In this document: one piece after another, positions 10,337 through 20,171 of the stretch | Numbering within the stretch: the stretch's first letter is position 1 | Layout: each line of letters begins with the position of its first letter | From: Bacteroides sp. | GTDB taxonomy: Bacteria; Bacteroidota; Bacteroidia; Bacteroidales; Muribaculaceae | Assembly: GCA_014801585.1 (NCBI GenBank) | Contig: JAAVDX010000021.1 | Coordinates: forward strand, 20,148 to 84,147 | Length of the DNA stretch: 64,000 bases | Direction of reading: 5' to 3' | Program-made: the position numbers and the translations under genes | Notes under the pieces: generated by a model | The model's database searches: none | Seen by the model: the letters and a program-made list of their open reading frames with translations, nothing else | What the model was told of the DNA's origin: nothing

Positions 10337-10383
10337 ATTGTCGGCTATCGGAAGATGTTATTTTTTTACCGATAGCCGACAAT
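10337..10383 (+). terminator. Intergenic terminator hairpin, 15-bp arms
   Basis: attgtcggctatcgg ... ccgatagccgacaat. Confidence 0.7.
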
Positions 10384-10437
10384 TTCAACATTCTCTCATT
10401 GTGAAAAGTCTATAACTTCTTTCTCTTCTTGATAGAA

Positions 10438-11034
10438 ATGAACTGTAACGCTTTCCGATCCTACACCGGCGCGTCATTCGGCGTTGTGGTCGTATTGGCT
10501 ATGCTTGCATCCTGCACATCCGGACAATCCGAACATCATGACTCGGATTCCGCTACTGTCATCACGGAATTTCACGCCGATAATGATATCGCGATGAATG
10601 TACGCTCGATTATCGACGCTATCAATGTCGGCCAACCGCTTGACAGTGCTGACTATAACTATACCGGTATCCTGACCGATGGCAACGGCACTCCTCTATA
10701 CACCGACGTACAGGGGGCTCCCGGAATATGGGAAATCAAGGTGCTGACCGATAAATCGGCCGTTATCCGCAATATCTATCTCGGCGATCTGCTCCCCGAC
10801 GAACTCGTGCAATACGTTCTTGAAACTCTCGCGATAGAGGATATACCCCTCCTGCAGGCAGAAGACGGCAAAAAGGGTCTTGACAACATAGCGGTCTACA
10901 AATCAGGCGCTACCGACATCTTCATCGAACGCCAGACCGCAAAGGCCGCCAACGGAAGTGAAGGTCCTCTTCTCAAAATCATACTCCGCCGCACTGAGAT
11001 AGTTCCCCCCGATTCAATCAGCTCCTCCGAATAA
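10438..11034 (+). CDS. Hypothetical lipoprotein
   Basis: MNCNAFRSYTGASFGVVVVLAMLASCTSG lipobox-like; no family recognised. Confidence 0.6.
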   Translation: MNCNAFRSYTGASFGVVVVLAMLASCTSGQSEHHDSDSATVITEFHADNDIAMNVRSIIDAINVGQPLDSADYNYTGILTDGNGTPLYTDVQGAPGIWEIKVLTDKSAVIRNIYLGDLLPDELVQYVLETLAIEDIPLLQAEDGKKGLDNIAVYKSGATDIFIERQTAKAANGSEGPLLKIILRRTEIVPPDSISSSE

Positions 11035-11060
11035 CCGGAATCAGTGCCTGATCCAAAATA

Positions 11061-11100
11061 AACATCACCGCGAAAGATGACCATCTTTCGCGGTGATGTT
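11061..11100. terminator. Perfect 18-bp hairpin between convergent genes
   Basis: aacatcaccgcgaaagat-gacc-atctttcgcggtgatgtt. Confidence 0.85.
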
Positions 11101-11161
11101 TTCATACATGCAATTAATTTAGCAAAAATTATCAGATAACTCTTCAGGAGTGGTTATTGAC

Positions 11162-12169
11162 TCAAGGGCGGAAGACGTACCAGCGGGTTGGTTCGAAACG
11201 TGGCAGGGGGAGTAGCTGCACGTCGGCCTCGCGGTCGGAAAGAGTCTCCTGACCTCCTCCTATCTTTATTCCTCGCTCAAGCAATGCCTCGGAGATCGTA
11301 GACATCGCTTTCTCGGGGGTATTGTTATCCTTCGAAAGATGGCAAAGGAATATGTATTTCAGCGACGGATTCCATATCTCGCGCAGAAAAGCAGCCGTAG
11401 CCGTGTTGTCAAGATGACCATGCTCCGTCCGGATTCTTGCCTTCAGATATTCGGGATACGGACCGTTGAGCAACATCGACAGATCATAATTGGCCTCTAT
11501 CACAAGGTAGTTGGCGCGACTCATATAATAGTGCGCCCGCTCGGTTACGGCTCCCAGGTCGGTGGCAATTACAAAATTACGGTTGTCGTAATTGATCGAA
11601 AATCCCATATTGTCAGTGCCGTCGTGAGGCACGTCAAACGCCGTAATCTCAGCTCCCGCAAGCTTGAAAGGGATCTCCTTAAAGATCGGGATATGATAGT
11701 CTTTTATACGCTTCGATATGCCATGACGTCGCAGCAGACCGTTGAGGACGCGATTCGTGCAGAAAAGGCGCATGTGCTTGTGATTGCGCAGAAGGGTATA
11801 GGTATACTTCACATGGTCGGCATGATCATGCGTTAGCAATATACCCTTCACTTTTTCCCATCTGACTCCATTTGCCTGCAACTGCGTCTCGACGAAATCA
11901 GCCTTCACACCGGCATCCACCAGCAATCCGCCATGCTTCGTGCCGATATAGCAGCAGTTGCCGCTCGATCCGGAACCGAACGATATATAGTTGAACACTC
12001 TTGAGGCCGGATTATCAGTAGGATCGGTATCGGCCGGCCGACGGGAGGGCACGACACTGCCGGGCGACGCAACTCCCCTCACGGGCGGTTGCGCTGCAAC
12101 ATTGCTTGATTTAAATTCTTCAAACGGGATCTCCATCTGTCCCGAAAATTTTATTATAGGTCGACTCAT
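11162..12169 (-). CDS. MBL-fold metallo-hydrolase (YycJ/WalJ-like)
   Basis: SFGSGSSGNCCYIGTKHGGLLVDAG...GILLTHDHADHVKY...HGHLDN...LCHLSKDNNTPE; start MSRPIIKFSGQMEIPFEEF. Confidence 0.85.
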   Translation of the reverse strand: MSRPIIKFSGQMEIPFEEFKSSNVAAQPPVRGVASPGSVVPSRRPADTDPTDNPASRVFNYISFGSGSSGNCCYIGTKHGGLLVDAGVKADFVETQLQANGVRWEKVKGILLTHDHADHVKYTYTLLRNHKHMRLFCTNRVLNGLLRRHGISKRIKDYHIPIFKEIPFKLAGAEITAFDVPHDGTDNMGFSINYDNRNFVIATDLGAVTERAHYYMSRANYLVIEANYDLSMLLNGPYPEYLKARIRTEHGHLDNTATAAFLREIWNPSLKYIFLCHLSKDNNTPEKAMSTISEALLERGIKIGGGQETLSDREADVQLLPLPRFEPTRWYVFRP

Positions 12170-12170
12170 G

Positions 12171-12989
12171 TCAGTTGTTTCTTCTGTATTTTTTTGAATG
12201 TCGGGAGATGGCGGAGGTATGCCGCTTCGACTTCGTCTGCTGCACATCCTCTTTCCCTCCGGCATAAATCAGGAAGACCGCGGGACGCTTGTCAAGATTC
12301 AGTCCGTGGTCGGAAGCTCCTAACAAGCGGCGCCACTGCTGCGCGGTCAAAGTGCGGATATATTCTTTATCGGGGTCAGTAAGATCGCAAGCCACGCAGA
12401 TTCGCGTGGCATCCCCGAGGCGCTCCGCCATGAAGCGCAGCAGCGACATATTGCGGTAGGGGGTCTCGATAAAGATCTGAGTCATGGAATTGCGACGCGA
12501 TTCATTCTCCAGACGCTTCAGAGCGTCGGCTTTCTCAGAGTCCTCAATCGGCAGATAACCATGGAAGGCAAACCCCTGGCCATTGAAACCGGAGCCCATC
12601 ACAGCCATCAGTATGCTCGACGGACCCACCAACGGTCGGACTCTGAACCCCTCCTCCTGAGCAAGGGCTACGGGCAACGCACCCGGATCAGCCACAGCCG
12701 GACATCCGGCATCGCTCATCACTCCCATGCTTTCGCCGCGACGAAGCGGAGCAAGAAATTCCCCTACCGCAGCGAGATCCGTATGGCGGTTGAGTTCGAA
12801 AAAAGTAAGGGAATCGATATCAATCGACGAGTCGCAACGCTTAAGAAAGCGCCGTGCCTCCCGCAGATTCTCCACGATAAAATAGCGGAGTGAGGTTATA
12901 ATATCGATATTGCCGGCCGGGAGCACGGCAGAGTAAGGTGCGTCAGACATTCCTACCGGAATGAGATAAAGGGTCGCATTTTTGTCCAT
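12171..12989 (-). CDS. SAM-dependent methyltransferase (RsmI/tetrapyrrole methylase-like)
   Basis: LYLIPVGMSDA..., RRGESMGVMSDAGCPAVADPGA, VRPLVGPSSILMAVMGSGFNGQGFAFHGYLP, QIFIETPYRN. Confidence 0.85.
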   Translation of the reverse strand: MDKNATLYLIPVGMSDAPYSAVLPAGNIDIITSLRYFIVENLREARRFLKRCDSSIDIDSLTFFELNRHTDLAAVGEFLAPLRRGESMGVMSDAGCPAVADPGALPVALAQEEGFRVRPLVGPSSILMAVMGSGFNGQGFAFHGYLPIEDSEKADALKRLENESRRNSMTQIFIETPYRNMSLLRFMAERLGDATRICVACDLTDPDKEYIRTLTAQQWRRLLGASDHGLNLDKRPAVFLIYAGGKEDVQQTKSKRHTSAISRHSKKYRRNN

Positions 12990-13093
12990 ATCTTACAAAT
13001 ATACGGCTTTTTTAACGCAATTTCAAGAGCATACTCCATTTTTATCCTAAAATTTCGTAAATTTGCATTGTCTTATTAGCAATACCCTATGAA

Positions 13094-14539
13094 ATGATCC
13101 CCCTATCTGAAGATTTCATTGATTCTCTAAAGAATATTCCGTCGGTAGATCGGGCGGCTCTCGCGGCAGCCCTCGACACTCCTCCATCCGTAAGTATTCG
13201 ACGCAACCGCCGCAAGTCGGCAGTCTGCCCCGATGTGGCCACGACCGATGGGCTTACTACCGCTCCGGTCCCCTGGTGTGAAGAGGGGATCTATCTGAAT
13301 CCCCGGCCGGTCTTTACGCTCGATCCGATGCTGCACGGGGGAGCCTATTACGTGCAGGACGCCTCTTCCATGATCTATCAGCAGGTAGCCGACCGACTTT
13401 GCAGCGTCCTTGCCGAGGAGGGAATTTCCGAACATCCGCTCACTCTCGACTTCTGCGCTGCACCGGGCGGTAAGACTACTTCTCTTATCAATGCCCTCCC
13501 CGACGGATCTACGATCGTAGCCAACGAATTTGTGGCCGCGCGCGGAAAGATTTTGCGGGAGAATCTTGAGAAATGGGGCTATCCCAACGTCATCACTACC
13601 GGCTGCGACTCTTCCCGCTATGCGGCACTGCCCGAGATGTTCGACATCATAGCTATTGACGCACCCTGCTCCGGAGAAGGGATGATGAGAAAGGATGAAG
13701 ACGCACGCCGCCAATGGAGCAAGTCGCTCGTAGCCAACTGTGCCTCTCTCCAGCGCGAAATACTGTCGGATCTTGTCGGCACGCTCCGCCCCGGCGGTTT
13801 TCTCATCTACTCCACCTGTACTTTCAACACCTCCGAAGATGAGGAGAACTCTCTCTTTATCAGTGAGCAGCTCGGTCTGGAGCCGGTAGCCATAGATTCC
13901 CTGAATCTCTCGGGAATCGAAAAGGCCGGACGTGCAGTGCTGCCCGGTGTAGAGGGTCTGCGGTTTATGCCTCATCTTACTCAGGGAGAGGGATTATATA
14001 TCAGTGTGTTCCGACGTCCGATCGGATGTCATACCGAGCCCGAACCTCGGACACCCGGGAAGAAGAGTCGCAACAAAAACCGTTCTCAGAATCCCGAACT
14101 TACGGAGGCCATGAGGATGGAACTCAAGGGGTGGTTTGATCCAAAGATCTCACCTCGCTTCGAACTCTCCGACACCATGATTACGATGCTTCCCGAATCA
14201 GCAGCGGAAGTTGCTGATATGCTGCGTCGCTACGGAGTGAAGGTTACCGGCGCCGGATTGCCGGTGGCCGAGATTAAGGGTCGTATGCCGAAAGCGGAGG
14301 TAGTGCCCGATTCACGCCTTGCGCTCAATCAAGCCATGAATCCTACAGCCTTCCCCACAGCTCCCCTGAGCAAGGAGGACGCATTGCGCTTTCTCCGACG
14401 CGAATCATTTCCGCTCGATGGAAATATTCCAAAGGGTTATGTAATTGTAACTTATCAAGGCCTCCCGCTTGGGATAATGAAAAATCTGGGCAATCGTGCC
14501 AACAATCTTTTCCCTACCGCATGGAAAATCCGGCTTTAA
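13094..14539 (+). CDS. RsmF/NOP2-type rRNA cytosine-C5-methyltransferase
   Basis: YYVQDASSMIYQQV, LDFCAAPGGKTTSL, IAIDAPCSGEGMMRKDEDA, LIYSTCTFNTSEDEE; C-terminal PUA-like region. Confidence 0.92.
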   Translation: MIPLSEDFIDSLKNIPSVDRAALAAALDTPPSVSIRRNRRKSAVCPDVATTDGLTTAPVPWCEEGIYLNPRPVFTLDPMLHGGAYYVQDASSMIYQQVADRLCSVLAEEGISEHPLTLDFCAAPGGKTTSLINALPDGSTIVANEFVAARGKILRENLEKWGYPNVITTGCDSSRYAALPEMFDIIAIDAPCSGEGMMRKDEDARRQWSKSLVANCASLQREILSDLVGTLRPGGFLIYSTCTFNTSEDEENSLFISEQLGLEPVAIDSLNLSGIEKAGRAVLPGVEGLRFMPHLTQGEGLYISVFRRPIGCHTEPEPRTPGKKSRNKNRSQNPELTEAMRMELKGWFDPKISPRFELSDTMITMLPESAAEVADMLRRYGVKVTGAGLPVAEIKGRMPKAEVVPDSRLALNQAMNPTAFPTAPLSKEDALRFLRRESFPLDGNIPKGYVIVTYQGLPLGIMKNLGNRANNLFPTAWKIRL

Positions 14540-14752
14540 GAGCCTCCCCCAAAGCATCGCTTCGCTCGCTATTGCGGATTACGCCCCCGGAACTGCAGAC
14601 AGCTATTTTTCTAAGAACGTGACAATTATTAAACATTTATTTGGAATTAAAACTTTTTTAACCTATATTTGCACTTGAAACAGATATTCTTATTGTCACA
14701 ACACTTTAATACACGTTTCAAATTTATTATCAACACTTTTAATGACTAACTC

Positions 14753-15808
14753 ATGAAAGTAACTACATTATCAAAAAATTGGTTATTCCGAGCAGTGGCT
14801 CTAATGTTTGGAATAATCTGCTGCGGTTTCACTTATGCGGCCTCGGTTGAGATAGAGAATCCAAAAGTAAGTTATTACGTTGACTATGAGGGAATGACTT
14901 TCCAAGTGCTTAATGAAGCTACTGAACCTTTGCATCTTGAGCTCATAGAAGTAAGCGAAGATGTCAAGGGTGACGTTATTCTCCCTGACGAATTCATAAT
15001 GACATGGTGGGAAGGGAGTATATTCAAACCGATAAAAGCAGTTATTAAGAGAATTGCCGACAACGCATTTGAAAAAGGGTCCCCAAAACAAATCTCTATA
15101 CCTTCCTCAGTTAAGAGTATAGGTGCATATGCACTTGCTCACGCTCCGAATAAAGTCACTCTTAATAAAGGTTTGCAATATTTGGGATGCCGTGCATTTA
15201 TCGGATCATATATATCCTCAATTGATCTTCCCGAATCCCTAATGTATATAGACTATGGCTGTTTTATGCACTGCTCATATTTACGCCGTATCTATCTTCC
15301 ATCTACATTAAAGGCTTTTGCCGGGGCGACATTCAAATGGTGTATACATTTGGAAGATATCTATTGTGCTGCCTCGGTTCCTCCGGAAGCTGATGATTCA
15401 GATTTCGGCTTTGAACCTTTTGTGGGAACTCCGTACTGCCAACTGGAGACTAATCCAAATGTAAATAAATATTGCGTGATCCACGTACCGGAGGAATCTA
15501 TCGAACTATACAAGAACGCTCCGGGTTGGAAAAATTTTGTAACTTTTGTTCCTCTGACGGAAGCTGATATCATCGCATCCACTCAGCAGATAGAAGAGTC
15601 TGCTGCGACGCCGTCTCAAATAGACTATACGACCGACAATGGCCAACTACTCGTGACGGTCAAGCCCGGTGATAACGTAAGCGTATATGATACAAATGGC
15701 TTATGCCTGCAGAAAGCTTCTTACTCCGCACCTGATACTTTCTCTTTCAAAGGCTCGGGTATCGTGGTCTTACACGTCAACGGAAACAGCGTAAAAGTAG
15801 TTTTGTAA
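14753..15808 (+). CDS. BspA-like leucine-rich-repeat surface protein (paralogue of 1986-3062)
   Basis: LRR_5 repeats and the same C-terminal domain (VYDTNGLCLQKASYSAPDTFSFKGSGIVVLHVNGNSVKVVL). Confidence 0.8.
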   Translation: MKVTTLSKNWLFRAVALMFGIICCGFTYAASVEIENPKVSYYVDYEGMTFQVLNEATEPLHLELIEVSEDVKGDVILPDEFIMTWWEGSIFKPIKAVIKRIADNAFEKGSPKQISIPSSVKSIGAYALAHAPNKVTLNKGLQYLGCRAFIGSYISSIDLPESLMYIDYGCFMHCSYLRRIYLPSTLKAFAGATFKWCIHLEDIYCAASVPPEADDSDFGFEPFVGTPYCQLETNPNVNKYCVIHVPEESIELYKNAPGWKNFVTFVPLTEADIIASTQQIEESAATPSQIDYTTDNGQLLVTVKPGDNVSVYDTNGLCLQKASYSAPDTFSFKGSGIVVLHVNGNSVKVVL

Positions 15809-15870
15809 ACGAAACTGAGAGATTCATTCTACCCTTATCATCTAAAGAATGCGGTTGAAGAATCATCGAT

Positions 15871-15917
15871 AAATACAGGGATATGTCTTCAAATGGTGAA
15901 GACATATCCCCGTATTT
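15871..15917 (+). terminator. 20-bp imperfect hairpin downstream of LRR gene
   Basis: aaatacagggatatgtcttc ... gaagacatatccccgtattt (19/20). Confidence 0.75.
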
Positions 15918-15991
15918 ATGATATTCTGATTTTGAGAACTTTTCCAAAAATCAGCGCGTTATATTTGTGTAATTATAATTGTTATATCATT

Positions 15992-16210
15992 ATGTTGTTC
16001 ACGGTTAACGCTCAGGATGAGGCTTCTCGCGACGCTCTCCTGAATCATGTACAGTCTCAGTTTCCCAACGCTATGTGGAATCATGACCTTCAGACGGCCG
16101 ACGGCTGGCTGGAAGTCCACGGTATTCCGGAGAATGCCGAATCTGCCGCACAAGTTATCAAATCTATCGAAGAGACCGGCTTTAAGGGTGCCTGGGTAGA
16201 AAATTCCTGA
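15992..16210 (+). CDS. Small conserved-looking hypothetical protein (72 aa)
   Basis: MLFTVNAQDEASRDALLNHVQSQFPNAMWNHDLQTADGWLEVHGIPENAESAAQVIKSIEETGFKGAWVENS; TATATTTG promoter-like element upstream. Confidence 0.65.
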   Translation: MLFTVNAQDEASRDALLNHVQSQFPNAMWNHDLQTADGWLEVHGIPENAESAAQVIKSIEETGFKGAWVENS

Positions 16211-16228
16211 CCATTCCGACCCAAAGGT

Positions 16229-17287
16229 CTATTTCGATCGACCTTTGAGGTAGTGGTCGGCCACGATATAGCGGTCGGCTCCGGGGAGTGTGCTCATATA
16301 GTCTTCTTTCGGAAGGTCGGTGTATTTACGGCGCATTTTCCGGAAATCGGAGTGCGCCCTCAGAATAGCCTTCGCATCGCCCCATTGCCCTTTCAGAAGA
16401 AACATTCCGAATGCAAGCGTATCGGCAAGCCGCCGGAGAAAGAGCACTTTCCGCCCGCGCTTCCTCGGGAGATTCTTATGGAGCAGCAGGAGATTATTCC
16501 GGAAGTTCAGATAGGTTTTCTTCGGATTTCCCTTAGGCAGCGAGGCTCCTCCGACATGATACACCGTAGACGACATATCGGCCATCACCTTATATCCGGC
16601 CCCAATCATCCGGCAACACAAATCAATCTCTTCCATGTGGGCGAAAAAGTCGGCATCAAGTCCGCCAAGACGCAGATACACCTCTGTACGCACACACATA
16701 GCGGCTCCCGTAGCCCAAGCCACCTCTATGGGAGCCCCGTCATACTGCCCTCTATCTTCCTCTACCGAATCGAATACGCGCCCGCGACAATACGGATAGC
16801 CGAGCCTGTCGATATACCCTCCGGCCGCCCCGGCATATTCAAACATGTTTTTCTGCCGGTAGGAAAGTATCTTGGGCATTACCGCCCCTACCTCCGGGCG
16901 CTCTTCGAGCAGCTTGACAAGCGGGCGCGTCCACCCCTCCGTCACCTCCACATCACTATTGAGCAGAAGAGTGAAGGGATAGTCAGTCGTGCGGATAGCG
17001 ATGTTGTAACCCTCGGCAAAACCGTAATTTTGGCCGAGCTCCAGAATCTTCACCGCAGGGAAATGCGTCCTGACAAATTCCACGGAATCATCCGTCGAAC
17101 CGTTGTCGGCAACCCAAAGATCAGCATCCGGCGAGATAGTGTGTTTCACAGCCGCCGGCAGAAATTGTTCAAGCAGACTCCGGCCGTTCCAGTTAAGGAT
17201 GATTACGGCCAATTTCTTACGGTCGCTATTCAAATCGCTATTCAAATCGCTATTCTTGCCAACATTCATATCATCCGCTTTTTTCAT
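16229..17287 (-). CDS. Family 2 glycosyltransferase
   Basis: LAVIILNWNGRSLLEQFLPAAV...LWVADNGSTDDSVEFV...FTLLLNSDVEVTEGWTRPLV...FFAHMEEIDLCCRMI. Confidence 0.9.
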   Translation of the reverse strand: MKKADDMNVGKNSDLNSDLNSDRKKLAVIILNWNGRSLLEQFLPAAVKHTISPDADLWVADNGSTDDSVEFVRTHFPAVKILELGQNYGFAEGYNIAIRTTDYPFTLLLNSDVEVTEGWTRPLVKLLEERPEVGAVMPKILSYRQKNMFEYAGAAGGYIDRLGYPYCRGRVFDSVEEDRGQYDGAPIEVAWATGAAMCVRTEVYLRLGGLDADFFAHMEEIDLCCRMIGAGYKVMADMSSTVYHVGGASLPKGNPKKTYLNFRNNLLLLHKNLPRKRGRKVLFLRRLADTLAFGMFLLKGQWGDAKAILRAHSDFRKMRRKYTDLPKEDYMSTLPGADRYIVADHYLKGRSK

Positions 17288-18609
17288 ATTCTTTCCCCTA
17301 TCATAGTCTCTTCACGATCGGTATCGACAGCGGTTATCTTCACTTCTGTCACGCTGTTGAGCAATTCCTCATCAGCCGGAGCTACTACCCGAATGTAGTT
17401 ATCGGTCAGTCCCGACATAAGCGAGGGATCATCATGCAGAGTGTGTTCCCAAAGCACCCTTCTCTGCTGACCGATCATACCCTCCATATATTCACTGAGT
17501 TTCTTATCCGAAATATTCTGCAGCTCGCTGCCGCGACGATGGCGTTCTCCCGCCTCGACGCTTTCCGCCTGAAGTTTCAGAGCGGCCGTCCCGGGGCGCT
17601 CCGAGTAGGGGAAGACGTGAAGCCGCGTTATGGGCAACGACTCTACAAACTCTACCGATTTCCGCCACTCCTCCTGCGTCTCCCCCCTCGCACCGGCGAT
17701 GATATCCACTCCGATGAAAGCATCCGGAATCAGACTGCGTATAAGATCAATGCGCGACCGAAAAAGATCGGTGTCGTAGCGGCGGTTCATCAGCCTAAGC
17801 ACGGTATCCGACCCCGACTGCAACGGAATATGAAAAGAAGGCATGAAGGCGCGTGCCTCTGAAGCTATCCACCGGATTATCTCCGGAGTCAGCAGATTCG
17901 GTTCGATACTCGAAATGCGATAACGCTCAATCCCCTCTACTGCATCCAGAGCCTTGAGCAGGTCGAAGAAACTTTCACCCGTATCAAGACCGAAGCAACC
18001 GACGTTGACCCCCGTCAGCACAATCTCCTTGCCTCCCTGCTCCGCAACGTCCCGGGCCTGCGCTACAAGATCTGCGATACGCCCTGAGCGCGAACGCCCG
18101 CGAGCAAAGGGGATTGTGCAATATGTGCAGTAATAGTCGCATCCGTCCTGCACTTTCAGCCAGAATCGGGTACGGTCGCCACGCTCACACGAAGGCATAA
18201 AGGTAAGGATCTCGCGCGAACCTACAGTCTCCGTGATTTTCGTCCGTGAGGCTTCCCATTCATCAATGTATTGGGCTATACGCAGTTTCTCGTTGCTGCC
18301 GAGCACGATATCTACCCCTTCTATCGAAGCAGCCTCATCGGGCTTAAGCTGGGCGTAGCAACCGGTCACGACTATCGTAGCCTCCGGCCATTTCCTCACC
18401 AGGCGGCGTATCAGCGACCTGTCTTTCTTATCGGCCATTTCAGTCACTGAGCAGGTATTGACGACACAGATATCGGGCCTTTCATCGGGGCGCGCACGAC
18501 GAAAACCCTTATCGGCAAGAATCTTGCCGATTGTCGAAGTCTCGGCGAAATTCAGTTTGCAGCCGAGAGTGAAATAAGCCGCTTTGCGCGGAGTAAGATC
18601 TGGAGTCAT
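17284..18609 (-). CDS. mtaB: tRNA (N6-L-threonylcarbamoyladenosine(37)-C2)-methylthiotransferase
   Basis: MiaB-type radical SAM: AAYFTLGCKLNFAETS, VVNTCSVTEMADKK, KVQDGCDYYCTYCTIPFARGRSRS. Confidence 0.92.
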   Translation of the reverse strand: MTPDLTPRKAAYFTLGCKLNFAETSTIGKILADKGFRRARPDERPDICVVNTCSVTEMADKKDRSLIRRLVRKWPEATIVVTGCYAQLKPDEAASIEGVDIVLGSNEKLRIAQYIDEWEASRTKITETVGSREILTFMPSCERGDRTRFWLKVQDGCDYYCTYCTIPFARGRSRSGRIADLVAQARDVAEQGGKEIVLTGVNVGCFGLDTGESFFDLLKALDAVEGIERYRISSIEPNLLTPEIIRWIASEARAFMPSFHIPLQSGSDTVLRLMNRRYDTDLFRSRIDLIRSLIPDAFIGVDIIAGARGETQEEWRKSVEFVESLPITRLHVFPYSERPGTAALKLQAESVEAGERHRRGSELQNISDKKLSEYMEGMIGQQRRVLWEHTLHDDPSLMSGLTDNYIRVVAPADEELLNSVTEVKITAVDTDREETMIGERI

Positions 18610-18925
18610 TAACTTTATGAATTGACGGGCCGTAAGCCCGCAGCATTTATGATGAAATCGACCCTTATTCGAGGGTCAGAGAAGGAGATATCCCCCTGCA
18701 AGGGGGAATTTTCACCTAATTCTAATGCAAATTTACAAAAAAATCGCGAAAATATTGACAACGCCTTTTTTAAGTGTTATCTTTGCAGTCGAAGCTGTCG
18801 GCGACTTTTTCTCGTGAAAGCAATAGTCTTTCCGCAACTTCATCGCGAGGATATCCCATATCCTCCGCTCCGCGCGACTATCTCCGCAACTCAGAACCCC
18901 GGAATTCTTCCGCAATCTCTGACTG

Positions 18926-19804
18926 ATGAAAAAAGGTAAAGAAGTACAGATATCATATTGGGCCGCTCACGCCACGACGATCGTTTCCGTGACGTTAGTG
19001 CTCCTTATTCTCGGCATTATAGCCCTCATCACTTTAGGTGCCCGCAAAGAGACGGCGCGAATCCGCGAGAGTCTTGAAGTGAGCGTCATTATGGCCGACT
19101 CCGTAAGCAACGACGCCGCCCTCCGGCAGATGGCAGAGATGAAATCCCTCCCTTACTGCCGCAATCTCGCTCTGATATCCAAGGAGAAGGCTCTCGCTGA
19201 ATGGAAGGCCGAGACCGGCGAAGACCTTGAGGAACTCTTCGGAGTCAATCCCCTCTCGCCGGAAATCACATTCACAATGCCGGAGAAATATTCTTGTCAG
19301 GACTCGATCGCGATGATCGAGAAGCAATTGAGCGCTCTTCCGGGAGTGGAGGCCGTGGCCTCTCCGCAAGGGAGCATGATCGAATCCATGAATTCCAATA
19401 TCGCCCGCCTCGGAGCGATCCTCGGGGCAATCGCAATAGTGCTCCTGATCATCTCTTTCGTATTGATCAACAACACCGTACATCTCACTGTATATGCGCG
19501 GCGATTCACTATACACACAATGCAACTCGTCGGAGCCACCGACGGCTTTATCCGGCGCCCGGTAGTAGCCCGTAATTTCCTTGCAGGAGTCCTCGCCGGA
19601 CTCTTCGCTTCCGGCCTGCTCTGGATAGCAATCGGATTCGCTCCGAAAGCCGGATATGCCGAACTCGAACCGGCTTCGATGTGGCCCGTACTATCGCTGA
19701 TTTGCGGCGGACTGATTGTATTGGGCGGACTCCTGTGTGCTATCGCAGCCGCTATCGCCACTCAGCATTATCTCCGGAAAGATTACGACAAATTATTCCG
19801 CTGA
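18926..19804 (+). CDS. ftsX: Cell division protein FtsX
   Basis: 292 aa with FtsX topology; followed by DUF3098-uppP-truB-queA, a familiar Bacteroidetes gene order. Confidence 0.88.
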   Translation: MKKGKEVQISYWAAHATTIVSVTLVLLILGIIALITLGARKETARIRESLEVSVIMADSVSNDAALRQMAEMKSLPYCRNLALISKEKALAEWKAETGEDLEELFGVNPLSPEITFTMPEKYSCQDSIAMIEKQLSALPGVEAVASPQGSMIESMNSNIARLGAILGAIAIVLLIISFVLINNTVHLTVYARRFTIHTMQLVGATDGFIRRPVVARNFLAGVLAGLFASGLLWIAIGFAPKAGYAELEPASMWPVLSLICGGLIVLGGLLCAIAAAIATQHYLRKDYDKLFR

Positions 19805-19855
19805 TTATTCCGTCCCCGCTCACCCGGATTCAACCTCTTTATCTCAACGACTCAA

Positions 19856-20158
19856 ATGGAAAACAATACCCAACCAACTCATTCTGCTCCCCTCTCGAAG
19901 GAGCAGATTACTTCAAAAGATTCCAACCCTAACCCCAATCGTCTCTTCCCGAAAGCCAATCTGCTGATGATGCTCGGATGTCTCGCGCTTATCATCGTCG
20001 GGTTTCTGCTGATGACGGGAGGGTCGAGCAGCGTGGAAGAGGGTTTCAATCCCGATATATTCTCTACCCGGCGTATAGTCGTAGGGCCGACAATAGCCTT
20101 CCTCGGATTTCTCCTGATGGCCTTCGCGATAATTATCAATCCCAAGCGTAAAAAATAA
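19856..20158 (+). CDS. DUF3098 family membrane protein
   Basis: Small two-TM protein LFPKANLLMMLGCLALIIVGFLLMTGG...VVGPTIAFLGFLLMAFAIII, in the typical position between ftsX and uppP. Confidence 0.8.
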   Translation: MENNTQPTHSAPLSKEQITSKDSNPNPNRLFPKANLLMMLGCLALIIVGFLLMTGGSSSVEEGFNPDIFSTRRIVVGPTIAFLGFLLMAFAIIINPKRKK

Positions 20159-20171
20159 CTGACATTATAAT

